DNA of 50,981 nt from Leadbetterella sp. (lineage in GTDB: Bacteria > Bacteroidota > Bacteroidia > Cytophagales > Spirosomataceae): the NCBI GenBank assembly GCA_019638185.1, contig JAHBUH010000030.1:1-50981 (forward strand), given 5' to 3'. The notes under the pieces were generated by a model. The model did not search any database. It saw nothing but the letters and a program-made list of their open reading frames with translations, and was not told the origin of the DNA. The position numbers and the translations under genes are program-made. This document shows, piece by piece, positions 8,469-17,071 of the stretch. Every line of letters starts with the position of its first letter. The stretch's first letter is position 1.

Positions 8469-8925
8469 GATTTATTTTTACAAAAGTCAGTTTTCCTTCC
8501 GGCTCGCCGTTACTGATCTCCAGGACCGTATAGGCAGGATCACCCGGCTTATCCGGGGCTACATACAGGCGTTTGGCCTCCGCCAGCTTCCCGAAAAAAG
8601 CCTCCTCTTCCGCATTCCGGTGCTCCGGCCGGTTCAGGCTATCCAGGCTTATGCGATAAAAAAAGCCCTTGACAAACCCGGCTGAAACATGCTTTATGGC
8701 ATAGCTTCCCGTAAATTCATGTTTCAGGTAACGCCCCTTGAAATGGCCGGTTTCAAAATCTATTTCCATCTCTGCCCTGGACCGGTCTGCGGCTTTTTCC
8801 AGCTTTTTCAGGTCTTCCGGGAGCTCCGGAACCAGCCGGTAAGCAGGCTCAGCGCTCTTCCGGGGAAGACGGTGGGAGCAGGCGGTAAAAATAAAGAAGG
8901 AAGCAAGAAAAACCCGTAAGATCAT
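8458..8925 (-). CDS. Small lipoprotein, function unknown
   Basis: The 155-residue product starts with a lipoprotein signal: a hydrophobic stretch then 'FTAC' with C16 as the acylated cysteine. The mature part has a charged helix ('EDLKKLEKAADRSRAEMEI') followed by beta-rich sequence containing 'GHFKGRYLKHEFTGSYAIKH', which loosely recalls META/HslJ-like or lipocalin-like small envelope proteins, but no family is firmly recognised. The start overlaps the pabC stop as ATGA, so it is the second gene of a pabC-lipoprotein unit. Confidence 0.78.
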   Translation of the reverse strand: MILRVFLASFFIFTACSHRLPRKSAEPAYRLVPELPEDLKKLEKAADRSRAEMEIDFETGHFKGRYLKHEFTGSYAIKHVSAGFVKGFFYRISLDSLNRPEHRNAEEEAFFGKLAEAKRLYVAPDKPGDPAYTVLEISNGEPEGKLTFVKINLRD

Positions 8926-9536
8926 ATTTCGGCAAGGATAAGTTCATTCTGATCCGTTACAAAGCTATATTTTTTTTCGAAATCACGCATGGCGTTGATA
9001 AAGGCAATGGCCTCGAACTTCCCCAGGTCATTGACTGTTACCCGCGTTTCGCGCAGTGCGCCACTGTGAATCAATGCAGCCCGCTTAGTACCCGGTAATA
9101 AAAAGGTGGTGGGCGTAATCCACTCCTCCCCGTCGAAAAGCGCCACATTACAATACGTAGTGTCCGTAATGCAGCCGTCTTTCAGGAAAAGGATATCGTC
9201 GCAATCCGGGTAACGTTCCAGGCTCTCCCGAAAAAAATCACGATCAGAAAACTTAAAGGAATAGTCAAAGTCACCCGCCTCCACCAGGCCCAGCTTCCGG
9301 TGCGGCTGAATCTCATACAGGTCCACCCGTATACCCGTGATGGCCGAATCATAATCTACCCGCACCTTAAAAAGCCCCTCCGGGTAATCGGCCAGGGTAT
9401 CGTAAAGCCGGTTTACATCAAAGCCCGCATCGTCAAAAAACGCAGCCTGCGTTTTCTGCACCCGCTCCAGGTGAAAATCCATGTGGCACAGTTCCCCGTT
9501 CAGAAGCTTTAAGGTCTCAAAGAATGCTGTTTTCAT
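8922..9536 (-). CDS. pabC: Aminotransferase class IV, likely aminodeoxychorismate lyase
   Basis: PabC removes pyruvate from 4-amino-4-deoxychorismate to give p-aminobenzoate for folate synthesis. The 204-residue PLP fold-type IV protein is short for the family but carries the key blocks: 'DYSFKFSDRDFF' with the probable PLP lysine K95, 'DDILFLKDGCITDTTYCNVALFDG' and 'PTTFLLPGTKRAALI'. Fold-type IV enzymes also include branched-chain and D-amino-acid aminotransferases; the small size and the nearby pabB favour PabC. In relatives pabB and pabC are often adjacent (recollection); here they lie on the same strand but nearly 2 kb apart. Confidence 0.85.
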   Translation of the reverse strand: MKTAFFETLKLLNGELCHMDFHLERVQKTQAAFFDDAGFDVNRLYDTLADYPEGLFKVRVDYDSAITGIRVDLYEIQPHRKLGLVEAGDFDYSFKFSDRDFFRESLERYPDCDDILFLKDGCITDTTYCNVALFDGEEWITPTTFLLPGTKRAALIHSGALRETRVTVNDLGKFEAIAFINAMRDFEKKYSFVTDQNELILAEI

Positions 9537-9669
9537 GTCGGATTTGCTTTTTCATGCTTAAAGATAAGAAGTATTTCAGAGGAATGCGTGGTGTTTCCAT
9601 CACAAAAAGCAAGGGTCTTGTCCCATTTCTTGCCCATGCACTTTAATTTTTAGGTGGTTTGAAGTGTTA

Positions 9670-10791
9670 ATGCTCAGAACTATGCGCTATTGTCACCTGT
9701 TTTTGATGATGCTCCTGCCTTTTTTAGCACCGGGGCAGCATAATTTCACATTAAAATTAAGTGCTGCTGATTTAAAAGGAGACAGCCTTATCATCGGTGC
9801 CCCCCTGGTAAAAATGGGGTTTGAAGATTTTTATGATTTTGAAATGGAGAATGTGACCGATATTAAATTACTCGGTTGGATGCCGTTTTCAAGCTATTAT
9901 TTAAAACTATCCGGTGAAGATGTTTTCAAAGGAAAAGTAGCTGCCCCCCTCCCTGTAGCTTTAATTTACCTGAACCCGGATGTGCTTCCCCGGATCACGG
10001 ATGTTTTTTTCCTGGAGCCCGGAGACCACGCCCTGCAGCTTCCGAAGCTGGAACACAAGCAGAAGATAGAGGTTTCCTCTCCCGTAAACAGGGAATACCG
10101 TCAGTTACGGGATTTTTTGAAACCGGTTTATACGAAAGCCGATAACCCGTTCCAGGTAGACAGCCTTATTAACTTCCCCCTTAAAAAGAAACTGCTGACG
10201 GAATACATCCGGCAGCATCCGGATTCCTATCCCGCTTTCTGGGAAGTTATCAATGATTATTCACTTTACCAGGGAGAGGGGATGAACTTTGATATTTTAA
10301 ATGAATTTTCAGATGACTTCAAAAAAAACCGGCTTTACAGGCTGCTTAAAACAAAAATAGACATTGAAAAGAGTACAGGGGAAGGAAACGCTTTCCCGGA
10401 AGTCGGGTTGGGTACTGACCTGACCTTAGGCAATGGTTTTTTCAGCCGGCACAGGATCACCTTAATTGACTATTGGAGCACCACCTGCGGGCCGTGCATT
10501 TCTTCCATGCCTAAATTATTGGGAATATATGATTCGTACAAAGAAAAGGGGTTGCATATAGTGGCGGTGGCCAATGACAAGACTGCTGCAGCAAAAGAAA
10601 GAGCCGGAAAACTACTCCTGAAAAATCATATCCCCTGGGATAACCACTTCGATGACGGGGAGGAATTTAAAACAAAGCTCAATGCCAGCGGATATCCTTT
10701 GTATTTTTTGGTAGATCAAAAAGGAAAAATTCTTTATCGGGGAAGTGACCTGGAAAGGGTAGGGGAAATAATAGCAGAAACCATTAACTGA
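9670..10791 (+). CDS. TlpA-like thioredoxin-fold periplasmic protein
   Basis: This thiol-disulfide oxidoreductase has an N-terminal signal peptide ('CHLFLMMLLPFLAPGQ'), a long beta/alpha N-terminal region typical of Bacteroidota TlpA relatives (about 25-240), and a C-terminal thioredoxin domain with 'DYWSTTCGPCISSMP' (CxxC, C273 and C276 from this start). A cis-proline candidate lies in 'SGYPLYFLVDQKGKILYRG'. It should reduce or shuffle disulfides on exported proteins. The ATG at 9670 is preferred to the upstream GTG at 9664; ATG 9682 is also possible. The gene is more AT-rich than its flanks and sits, on the opposite strand, between pabC and pabB, so it looks inserted. Confidence 0.85.
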   Translation: MLRTMRYCHLFLMMLLPFLAPGQHNFTLKLSAADLKGDSLIIGAPLVKMGFEDFYDFEMENVTDIKLLGWMPFSSYYLKLSGEDVFKGKVAAPLPVALIYLNPDVLPRITDVFFLEPGDHALQLPKLEHKQKIEVSSPVNREYRQLRDFLKPVYTKADNPFQVDSLINFPLKKKLLTEYIRQHPDSYPAFWEVINDYSLYQGEGMNFDILNEFSDDFKKNRLYRLLKTKIDIEKSTGEGNAFPEVGLGTDLTLGNGFFSRHRITLIDYWSTTCGPCISSMPKLLGIYDSYKEKGLHIVAVANDKTAAAKERAGKLLLKNHIPWDNHFDDGEEFKTKLNASGYPLYFLVDQKGKILYRGSDLERVGEIIAETIN

Positions 10792-11002
10792 TGCCTCTGT
10801 AGTTTAATTCGTTGATGAGCTCAGAAAGGCCAATCCCCTTAGGAGAGTATTTCTTTTGTAAGGCCTGGATTCTCCTGAGGGCCTCCTGGGGGGCAGGTTT
10901 GTGTTCTCTGAAAGGAAACCATACTTCTCTATTCTCCTGAACTCTTTTGAGGTTTTCAGGGAAATTGAAATCCATATCTTGATGACTAATGGTACCTTGC
11001 AT
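10784..11002 (-). CDS. Small hypothetical protein (72 aa)
   Basis: The product is hydrophilic and predicted helical, with 'PENLKRVQENREVWFPF' and 'EALRRIQALQKKYSPKGIGLSELINEL'. It has no signal peptide or membrane segment. An AAGG motif lies about 8 bases before the ATG. Its 3' end overlaps the TlpA-like gene by 8 bases in convergent orientation. The composition looks protein-like, but no family is recognised. It could be an orphan small regulator or antitoxin-like protein, or a leftover of the same insertion that brought the TlpA-like gene. Expression is uncertain. Confidence 0.5.
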   Translation of the reverse strand: MQGTISHQDMDFNFPENLKRVQENREVWFPFREHKPAPQEALRRIQALQKKYSPKGIGLSELINELNYRGIS

Positions 11003-11103
11003 TATTTACACCTTAATCACATGGGACAATAAAACCGATAAAAAAAGTTCTAAAAACTCCAAATAAAAACTCACATGCCCCTGACCCTTAGATATTACCC
11101 CGT

Positions 11104-11229
11104 TTAAGCGGGACTAATCCTCCCCGGATTTTGCCTTATTTCCGCCACCGGCTCACCCAAATCCGCAAACCACTCATTCTTGCTTTCTTCAGGATCCAAA
11201 GACGGGTGCTTTAACGGGAGTTTTTCAGA
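11104..11229 (-). pseudogene. Possible C-terminal gene remnant without a start codon
   Basis: Between two in-frame stops there are about 40 open codons with protein-like composition, including 'HPSLDPEESKNEWFADLGEP' and a short proline-containing end. No ATG is present. The stretch lies in otherwise non-coding debris between the 72-aa gene and the broken gene at 11255. It may be the tail of a lost gene, but it is short enough to be chance. Confidence 0.25.
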
Positions 11230-11254
11230 TTAATCCCCCCGGGATATAAACCCT

Positions 11255-11360
11255 ATGAAAAAAGAATATCGTTATCTCCCGCATTTTTTCACCCTCGTTC
11301 TCCTGGGGGTAGTAGCCAGCTTTTACCGGAGTTACTACGGGCATTTTCCTGATACACTAC
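11255..11360 (+). pseudogene. 5' fragment of a membrane-protein gene
   Basis: The first about 35 codons from ATG 11255 read 'KKEYRYLPHFFTLVLLGVVA' and then 'SFYRSYYGHFPDTLH'. This matches my recollection of the start of a small multi-span membrane protein family in Bacteroidota, with one transmembrane helix and then a loop ending FPDT. After 'DTLH' the frame loses membrane character and runs into unrelated sequence, so the rest of the gene is missing. The junction coincides with the start of the LytTR fragment. Confidence 0.6.
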
Positions 11361-11456
11361 ATAAAAGGAGATGGCGGACAAATAGAGATGATGGATGGAA
11401 CCTATATGGATGTCTCCCGAAGGAAAAGAGACGAGTTTCTGCAGCTGATAAAATAA
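11352..11456 (+). pseudogene. 3' fragment of a LytTR-type response regulator gene
   Basis: In the frame ending at TAA 11454-11456 the translation is 'IHYIKGDGGQIEMMDGTYMD' followed by 'VSRRKRDEFLQLIK'. This is the characteristic end of a LytTR DNA-binding domain: a tyrosine-containing strand, a beta turn with 'DGT', then 'VSRRKRDEFL'. The receiver domain and the first half of LytTR are absent. It directly follows the membrane-protein fragment in another frame, and the two share the bases around 11352-11360. Confidence 0.65.
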
Positions 11457-11461
11457 GCGGT

Positions 11462-12451
11462 TTACTTCACCGGCACATACACCTTCTCATAAATCTCGTC
11501 GTATTCTTTCTGCACTTCGCTTAAATGGGTGATGCCGCCCCCGCTTTTGAAGTCGAAGCCCTCGGAGGTTTGCTCTATGAAACGGATCATTACCGCAGAA
11601 GTCAGGGTCCGGCCATCAAAAACCCCGCAAACACCGGAATAGAAGCCCCTTTCCCCGCCTGCATGAAGTGTTTTTTCGGCTTTCTTTATGATGTCCAGTG
11701 TTTTGGGTTTCGGGGCACCGCAAATAGAACCCGCGGGCAGGAGTTCAAAGAACCAGGTACCCAGTGTTTCTTTCCAGTTTCCGGGCAGCTGCCCCCGGAT
11801 CTCGGAGCTCATCTGCAGGATTTCGGAGCCGTCCTGCCGGCGGATCCGGTCCATGTACTGAAAGCGTTCTACCCGGACCCGGTCAGCCACCCGGCTGAGA
11901 TCGTTCCGGAGGAGGTCTACAATGGTGGTGTGCTCATAAAACTCCTTCTTATCCGAGCGAAGCTTCTCTGCTGCATTTTCCACTCCCGCATCCAGCGTGC
12001 CTTTCATGGGAAACGTAGCGATCTCCCCGGTTTCGGATACCGTAACGAAGGTTTCCGGTGAAAAGCAGGCAAACTGCCCTTTGACCCAAAGCTTATAGCG
12101 GGCATGGGCACTTTCAAAGACCTCTTCCAGGCTGTTAATGCCCGAAACGGGCGTGGAAACGGTGAGGTTGGTGAGGAAGCTGTTTCCGGCCATCAGGTTC
12201 TTTCTGACCTCCTGAAAAGCTTCCCGGTAGGTGTCAAAGTCTATTTTTTCCGGCCCGAGATGAAATGCCGCCGGCTTCAGCGGCGCCTTTCCCGAAAAAT
12301 CATACCGGATAAACGCCGGATCCGCCTCCTCCAGCGGCACCATGTAATTCCGGGTCCGGTCATAGCTGATCACAAACAAGAAAGGGCGGTTATCCTGCCC
12401 TGCTTTGTTCATGAAGCGGATGGCGGTGGATGTGTCTGATGCAGTTGGCAT
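11462..12451 (-). CDS. pabB: Aminodeoxychorismate synthase component I
   Basis: PabB aminates chorismate at C4 using ammonia supplied by PabA, giving 4-amino-4-deoxychorismate, the PabC substrate. The 329-residue form is the short chorismate-binding-domain type. It has the family blocks 'AGNSFLTNLTVSTPV', 'FPMKGTLDAGVENAAEKL', 'EHTTIVDLLRNDLSRVADRV', 'LLPAGSICGAPKPKTLDII', and the final 'FDFKSGGGITHLSEVQKEYDE'. No fused glutaminase or lyase domain is present, and no pabA is in the window. A long hairpin, probably the gcvP terminator, lies just upstream of its start. Confidence 0.92.
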   Translation of the reverse strand: MPTASDTSTAIRFMNKAGQDNRPFLFVISYDRTRNYMVPLEEADPAFIRYDFSGKAPLKPAAFHLGPEKIDFDTYREAFQEVRKNLMAGNSFLTNLTVSTPVSGINSLEEVFESAHARYKLWVKGQFACFSPETFVTVSETGEIATFPMKGTLDAGVENAAEKLRSDKKEFYEHTTIVDLLRNDLSRVADRVRVERFQYMDRIRRQDGSEILQMSSEIRGQLPGNWKETLGTWFFELLPAGSICGAPKPKTLDIIKKAEKTLHAGGERGFYSGVCGVFDGRTLTSAVMIRFIEQTSEGFDFKSGGGITHLSEVQKEYDEIYEKVYVPVK

Positions 12452-12470
12452 AGATTGACAGGAGTAAGAT

Positions 12471-12512
12471 AAAAGTTTCGGTACATTATTATATATTAAA
12501 TGTACCGAAACT
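12471..12512 (-). terminator. Terminator of gcvP with a perfect 14-bp stem
   Basis: AGTTTCGGTACATT (12474-12487) and AATGTACCGAAACT (12499-12512) form a perfect 14-bp stem with an 11-base AT-rich loop. Read on the minus strand, the stem is followed by TTTT, as in an intrinsic terminator downstream of gcvP. Because it also lies 23 bases before pabB, a second role as an operator cannot be excluded. Confidence 0.65.
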
Positions 12513-12536
12513 GTTCACCGCAGCGGCTGCCGCTTT

Positions 12537-15407
12537 TTATTGATATGTTTCTATCGGCTCACACGCACACACCAGGTTCCTGTCGCCATACGCTGAATCC
12601 ACCCGGCTCACTGAAGGCCAGAATTTATTGGCTTTCAGGCGCTCTGCCGGGAAAGCGGCTTTCTCCCTGGAGTAGGGCAGAACCCACTCTTCGGTCATCA
12701 CCACGTTCAGGGTATGGGGTGCATTTACCAGCACATTACTGTCTTTCGGATACAGGCCTTCCTCTATCTCGGCAATTTCCCGGCGGATGGCGATCAGCGC
12801 ATCACAGAAGCGGTCCAGTTCGGCCTGGGATTCCGACTCCGTAGGCTCTATCATCAGTGTACCGGCTACAGGGAAAGAAACCGTAGGCGCATGGAAGCCG
12901 TAATCCATCAGTCGCTTGGCAATATCCTCTACCTCCACACCGGTAGCTATCTTAAACGGCCGGCAGTCTACGATCATCTCGTGGGCGCAGCGTCCGTTAG
13001 TACCGGTATAAAGGATAGTAAAATGCTGTTCCAGCCGTGACTTGATATAGTTGGCATTGAAAATGGCGTATTTGGTGGCGCGGGTCAGCCCCTCACCGCC
13101 CATCATGGCAATGAACGCATAGGGGATAGGCAGGATGCCCGCACTTCCCCACGGTGCAGCGGATATGGCATGAATGCTGTGCTCACCGCCTGTTTTTACC
13201 AGGGCATTGCCCGGCAGGAAAGCGGCCAGCTCTTCCGTACAGCAGATTGGCCCGATTCCCGGGCCACCGCCGCCGTGCGGAATGGAAAAGGTCTTGTGCA
13301 GGTTCAGGTGACAGACGTCAGCACCTATACGTCCCGGCGAGGTCAGGCCTACCTGGGCATTCATATTGGCGCCGTCCATATAGACCTTACCGCCGTTCCC
13401 GTGAATAATGTCACAGATATCAATGATGCTTTCTTCAAACACCCCGTGGGTGGAAGGGTAGGTCACCATCAGGCAGGCCAGGGTGTCAGCATATTGCTCG
13501 GCTTTGGCCCGCAGATCATCCACTTCAATGTTCCCTTTCTCATCGCATTTCACCACCACCACTTTCAGGCCGGCCATCACCGCGGAGGCCGGGTTAGTGC
13601 CGTGAGCCGATGAAGGGATCAGGGCTATGTTCCGCTGGTTTTCCCCCTTATTCTCAAAATACGCTTTGATAACCATCAGGCCGGCCAGCTCACCCTGGGC
13701 GCCGGAGTTAGGCTGGAGGGAGGTAGCGGCAAAACCCGTGATCTCTGCCAGCCAGGCTTCCAGTTCGCGGAAGAGCTCCTGGTAACCTTCGGTCTGATCT
13801 TTCGGGGCAAACGGGTGAATCTGCGCAAAACCCGGCAGGGTGATGGGCAGCATCTCAGAAGTAGCGTTCAGTTTCATGGTACAGCTGCCCAGCGAGATCA
13901 TGGAGTGTACCAGCGAAAGGTCTTTGTTCTCCAGGGCCTTCAGGTAACGCAGCATCTCGTGCTCGGTCTGGTAGCTGCTGAAGATAGGATGCTGCAGGTA
14001 AGTGCTGGTTCTCCTCAGGTTTTCCGGGATCCGGTCTTCCACCTCGTTTTTCAGGTGAAGCACCAGTTTTTCTCCGCGGGCTTCCGAGAAGATTTCCAGC
14101 AGCAGGGCCACATCGGCCAGGGTTTTGGTCTCGTCAAAAGAGATGCTGATATCTTCAGTGCCGTGGTAACGCAGGTTCACTCCACGCGCTTCGGCCAGTT
14201 CCCGGATACGGGTATTATCGGTCACATCCAGGGTAACGGTATCAAACCATACCGTATTCAGCACCCGGTAATCCAGCCCCTGCACGGAATTGGCAAACAG
14301 GGTGGTCAGTCCGTGTATTTTGGAAGCAATCCTTTTCAGGCCTTCCGGTCCGTGGTAAAGGCAGTAACCGGCAGACAGCACCGATAGCAGCACCTGCGCC
14401 GTACAGATATTAGATGTGGCCTTCTCTCTCCGGATATGCTGCTCGCGGGTCTGAAGCGCCATACGCAGCGCCCGGTTACCGGCCGCATCCACAGACACAC
14501 CGATGATCCTTCCCGGGATCTGCCGCTTGTACTCGTCACGCGTGGCAAAAAAGGCCGCGTGCGGTCCGCCGTAACCCATAGGCACGCCCAGCCGCTGGCT
14601 GGTGCCCACGGCGATATCGGCGCCCATCTCTCCCGGGCTCTTAAACAGGGTCAGGGAGAGCAGGTCGGTGTTAATACATACTTTGATATCCTGCTCGTGC
14701 AGGGCAGCGATCAGGTCGGTATAATCTTTTACTTCGCCCTGTGTGCCCGGGTTCTGGATCAGCACCCCGTACACATCGGAAGTGGTAAAGTCAAAAGTCT
14801 CCGCATTTCCGGTCACTATATCCACGCCTATGCCTTTGGCGCGCCCTTTCACCACGTCTATCACCTGGGGATGGCAGTTATCCGATACGAAAAACGTATT
14901 GGCGTTCTTCTTACTGCCTTTTTTCAGGCCGGCCAGCATAGACATGGCCTCGCCGGCAGCCGTAGCTTCATCCAGCAGGGAGGCATTGGCGATCTCCATC
15001 CCGGTCAGGTCAACCACCACCGTCTGGAAGGTAAGCAGCATTTCCAGCCTTCCCTGGGCTATCTCTGCCTGGTAAGGGGTATAAGCCGTGTACCAGGCCG
15101 GGTTTTCCAGGATATTGCGCTGTACCACTTTCGGCAAAACGGTGTCATAATACCCGCAGCCGATAAACGTTTTGTAAACTTTGTTTTTCGCGGCCAGTCC
15201 GCTGATCTTCTCCTGGAACTGCACCTCGGTCAGTCCCGCAGGTAAATTCAGGGCTTTTTCACTCCGTATATTGGAAGGAATGGTCTGGGCTATTAATTCA
15301 TCGGGGCTGCTGACACCAATGGAGGCGCACATAGCGGCTATTTCCTTTTCAGATTTACCCTGGTGCCTGTTTTCAAACAGTTCCGCCGAATTCAAATCGA
15401 TAAGCAT
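12537..15407 (-). CDS. gcvP: Glycine dehydrogenase (decarboxylating), P protein, single chain
   Basis: The P protein of the glycine cleavage system decarboxylates glycine with PLP and passes the aminomethyl group to the lipoyl H protein. At 956 residues it is the fused (homodimeric) type, covering both halves that are split as gcvPA/gcvPB in other bacteria. The PLP-lysine motif 'HLNLHKTFSIPHGGGGPG' has K705. The glycine-rich 'SLGSCTMKLNATSEM' (506-520) and 'ALIPSSAHGTNPASAVMAG' are intact. The N-terminal half carries 'FIGCGYYDTVLPKVVQRNI'. The H and T protein genes are not in the window. It is transcribed alone from a candidate promoter at 15445-15452. Confidence 0.97.
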   Translation of the reverse strand: MLIDLNSAELFENRHQGKSEKEIAAMCASIGVSSPDELIAQTIPSNIRSEKALNLPAGLTEVQFQEKISGLAAKNKVYKTFIGCGYYDTVLPKVVQRNILENPAWYTAYTPYQAEIAQGRLEMLLTFQTVVVDLTGMEIANASLLDEATAAGEAMSMLAGLKKGSKKNANTFFVSDNCHPQVIDVVKGRAKGIGVDIVTGNAETFDFTTSDVYGVLIQNPGTQGEVKDYTDLIAALHEQDIKVCINTDLLSLTLFKSPGEMGADIAVGTSQRLGVPMGYGGPHAAFFATRDEYKRQIPGRIIGVSVDAAGNRALRMALQTREQHIRREKATSNICTAQVLLSVLSAGYCLYHGPEGLKRIASKIHGLTTLFANSVQGLDYRVLNTVWFDTVTLDVTDNTRIRELAEARGVNLRYHGTEDISISFDETKTLADVALLLEIFSEARGEKLVLHLKNEVEDRIPENLRRTSTYLQHPIFSSYQTEHEMLRYLKALENKDLSLVHSMISLGSCTMKLNATSEMLPITLPGFAQIHPFAPKDQTEGYQELFRELEAWLAEITGFAATSLQPNSGAQGELAGLMVIKAYFENKGENQRNIALIPSSAHGTNPASAVMAGLKVVVVKCDEKGNIEVDDLRAKAEQYADTLACLMVTYPSTHGVFEESIIDICDIIHGNGGKVYMDGANMNAQVGLTSPGRIGADVCHLNLHKTFSIPHGGGGPGIGPICCTEELAAFLPGNALVKTGGEHSIHAISAAPWGSAGILPIPYAFIAMMGGEGLTRATKYAIFNANYIKSRLEQHFTILYTGTNGRCAHEMIVDCRPFKIATGVEVEDIAKRLMDYGFHAPTVSFPVAGTLMIEPTESESQAELDRFCDALIAIRREIAEIEEGLYPKDSNVLVNAPHTLNVVMTEEWVLPYSREKAAFPAERLKANKFWPSVSRVDSAYGDRNLVCACEPIETYQ

Positions 15408-15444
15408 AAGATAATGAAGAGATGAAGTGTCAAAAAAAGTGACG

Positions 15445-15452
15445 CAAATTTA
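15445..15452 (-). promoter_or_regulatory. Candidate -7 box (TAAATTTG) for gcvP
   Basis: On the minus strand these bases read TAAATTTG, matching TAnnTTTG, about 38 bases before the gcvP ATG. No TTG is evident at -33. The 110-base divergent spacer (15408-15517) must also hold the promoter of the M28 peptidase gene, for which no clear box was found. Confidence 0.4.
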
Positions 15453-15517
15453 GTGGTTTTGCGCGGTTGTTTAAATAAAAAGTTTTGAAGTTATTTGCTG
15501 TTTAAAAAAATAGTTTA

Positions 15518-17071
15518 ATGAAAAAATTAGTCTGTTCGATGCTGGGGATCCTGGCTTACGCCGTTGTAATGGCGCAGTCGCCCCTGAAAACCTATGAGGC
15601 TACCATCACGGAAGCCGACCTCAAAAAATACCTGACCTATATTGCCTCTGATGAGCTGGAAGGACGAGATACCGGGTCAGAAGGGCAAAAGAAAGCCGCC
15701 AGATACATTATTCAGCACCTGGAAGAATGGGGCCTTCAGCCCATCGTAAATACGCCTGCCGGTAAAAGCTACCTCCAGACCTTTCCTTTATACAAGGGCG
15801 GCTGGGGCGAAGGCTATGTAAACATCGGGAAAAAGAAAATGGAGTTCTTTAAAGACTATATCCCTTCCGGGCTGGTGAATATCCCGGAGGAGAAAGGCCT
15901 GGAGACCATTTTTGTAGGATATGGTGTAAAAGACGATAACCGCGATGACTACAAAGGAAAAGACGTCAAAGGAAAGGCCGTGGTATTCCTTTCAGGTGAC
16001 GGCTCTGCTGACGGACAGGGATGGTCAGGTACGGCCGGCCTGAGACGGAAGAGCCGCATCGCCACTGACCTGGGCGCGGCAGCGATCTTCGAGGTATTTA
16101 AGGGCGATGAAAGCGCCTGGAAAACCACGGTAGCAGAAAGGAAGGCGGTATTGAGCCGTTTCAGCCGCATGGACATCGAGAAGGCACCGGCATCGGCTGC
16201 TACGGCGGTTCCGGCATTTGTAGCTTCCGGCGCCATGGGGGCTGACCTCCTGGGGGTGAAGTCTTCTGCACTGGAGAAATACAGGAAAGCGGACCTCTCC
16301 GCCAAGCTGAAAACCAAGCCTGTAACCATCCGGGTAAAATCAGAAAGAGCGGACACCCCGGTAGAAACCGCTAACGTAATGGGCTTCCTGGAAGGTACGG
16401 ACCGGAAAGATGAAGTGGTGGTGATCTCGGCCCACTATGATCACGTGGGCATAGATGAAAAAGGACAGATCTATAACGGGGCGGATGACGACGGCTCCGG
16501 TACCTGCGCCGTGCTGGAACTGGCCCAGGCTTTTGCCCAGGCTAAAAAAGACGGGCACGGACCGCGCCGCAGTATGCTGTTCCTCTGGGTGACCGGGGAA
16601 GAGAAAGGCTTGCTGGGCTCGCTGTACTTTACGGATCATGACCCGGTGATCCCCCTGAAAGACATTGTATGTGACCTGAACATTGATATGATAGGCCGGG
16701 TAGATAAAAAGCATGAATCCAACCCGGAGTATACCTATATTATCGGTAGCGACAAGCTTTCTTCGGAGCTGCACGCCATTTCCGAGAAGGCCAATAAGGA
16801 AAGCGTAAACCTGGAGCTGGATTATGAATTTAATGATCCCAAAGACCCGAATCGCTTCTATTACCGTTCCGACCATTACAATTTTGCGAAAAACAAAATT
16901 CCCATTGCCTTTTACTTTACAGGTGTTCATGAAGATTACCACCGCCCGGGCGATGACGTGGAGAAGATCCTTTTCCCTCGCTACGCCAGGATCGTGAAGC
17001 TGGTGTACCATACGGCGTGGGAGCTGGCTAACCGCGACAAGCGGATTGTAGTGGACAGTAACAAACCGTAA
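15518..17071 (+). CDS. Secreted M28 family zinc peptidase with PA-like insert
   Basis: This 517-residue exported aminopeptidase has a signal peptide (1-20, 'AVVMAQ'), a protease-associated-type region (about 120-290) and an M28 catalytic domain. The di-zinc set is visible: H306 in 'SAHYDHVG', bridging D323 in 'NGADDDGSGT', the general-base and ligand glutamates E361/E362 in 'TGEEKGLLGS', D390 in 'LNIDMIGR' and H475 in 'EDYHRPGDD'. It should cleave N-terminal residues from peptides in the periplasm or outside the cell. No type IX sorting tail or lipobox is present. It stands alone between gcvP (divergent) and the TonB locus. Confidence 0.93.
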   Translation: MKKLVCSMLGILAYAVVMAQSPLKTYEATITEADLKKYLTYIASDELEGRDTGSEGQKKAARYIIQHLEEWGLQPIVNTPAGKSYLQTFPLYKGGWGEGYVNIGKKKMEFFKDYIPSGLVNIPEEKGLETIFVGYGVKDDNRDDYKGKDVKGKAVVFLSGDGSADGQGWSGTAGLRRKSRIATDLGAAAIFEVFKGDESAWKTTVAERKAVLSRFSRMDIEKAPASAATAVPAFVASGAMGADLLGVKSSALEKYRKADLSAKLKTKPVTIRVKSERADTPVETANVMGFLEGTDRKDEVVVISAHYDHVGIDEKGQIYNGADDDGSGTCAVLELAQAFAQAKKDGHGPRRSMLFLWVTGEEKGLLGSLYFTDHDPVIPLKDIVCDLNIDMIGRVDKKHESNPEYTYIIGSDKLSSELHAISEKANKESVNLELDYEFNDPKDPNRFYYRSDHYNFAKNKIPIAFYFTGVHEDYHRPGDDVEKILFPRYARIVKLVYHTAWELANRDKRIVVDSNKP

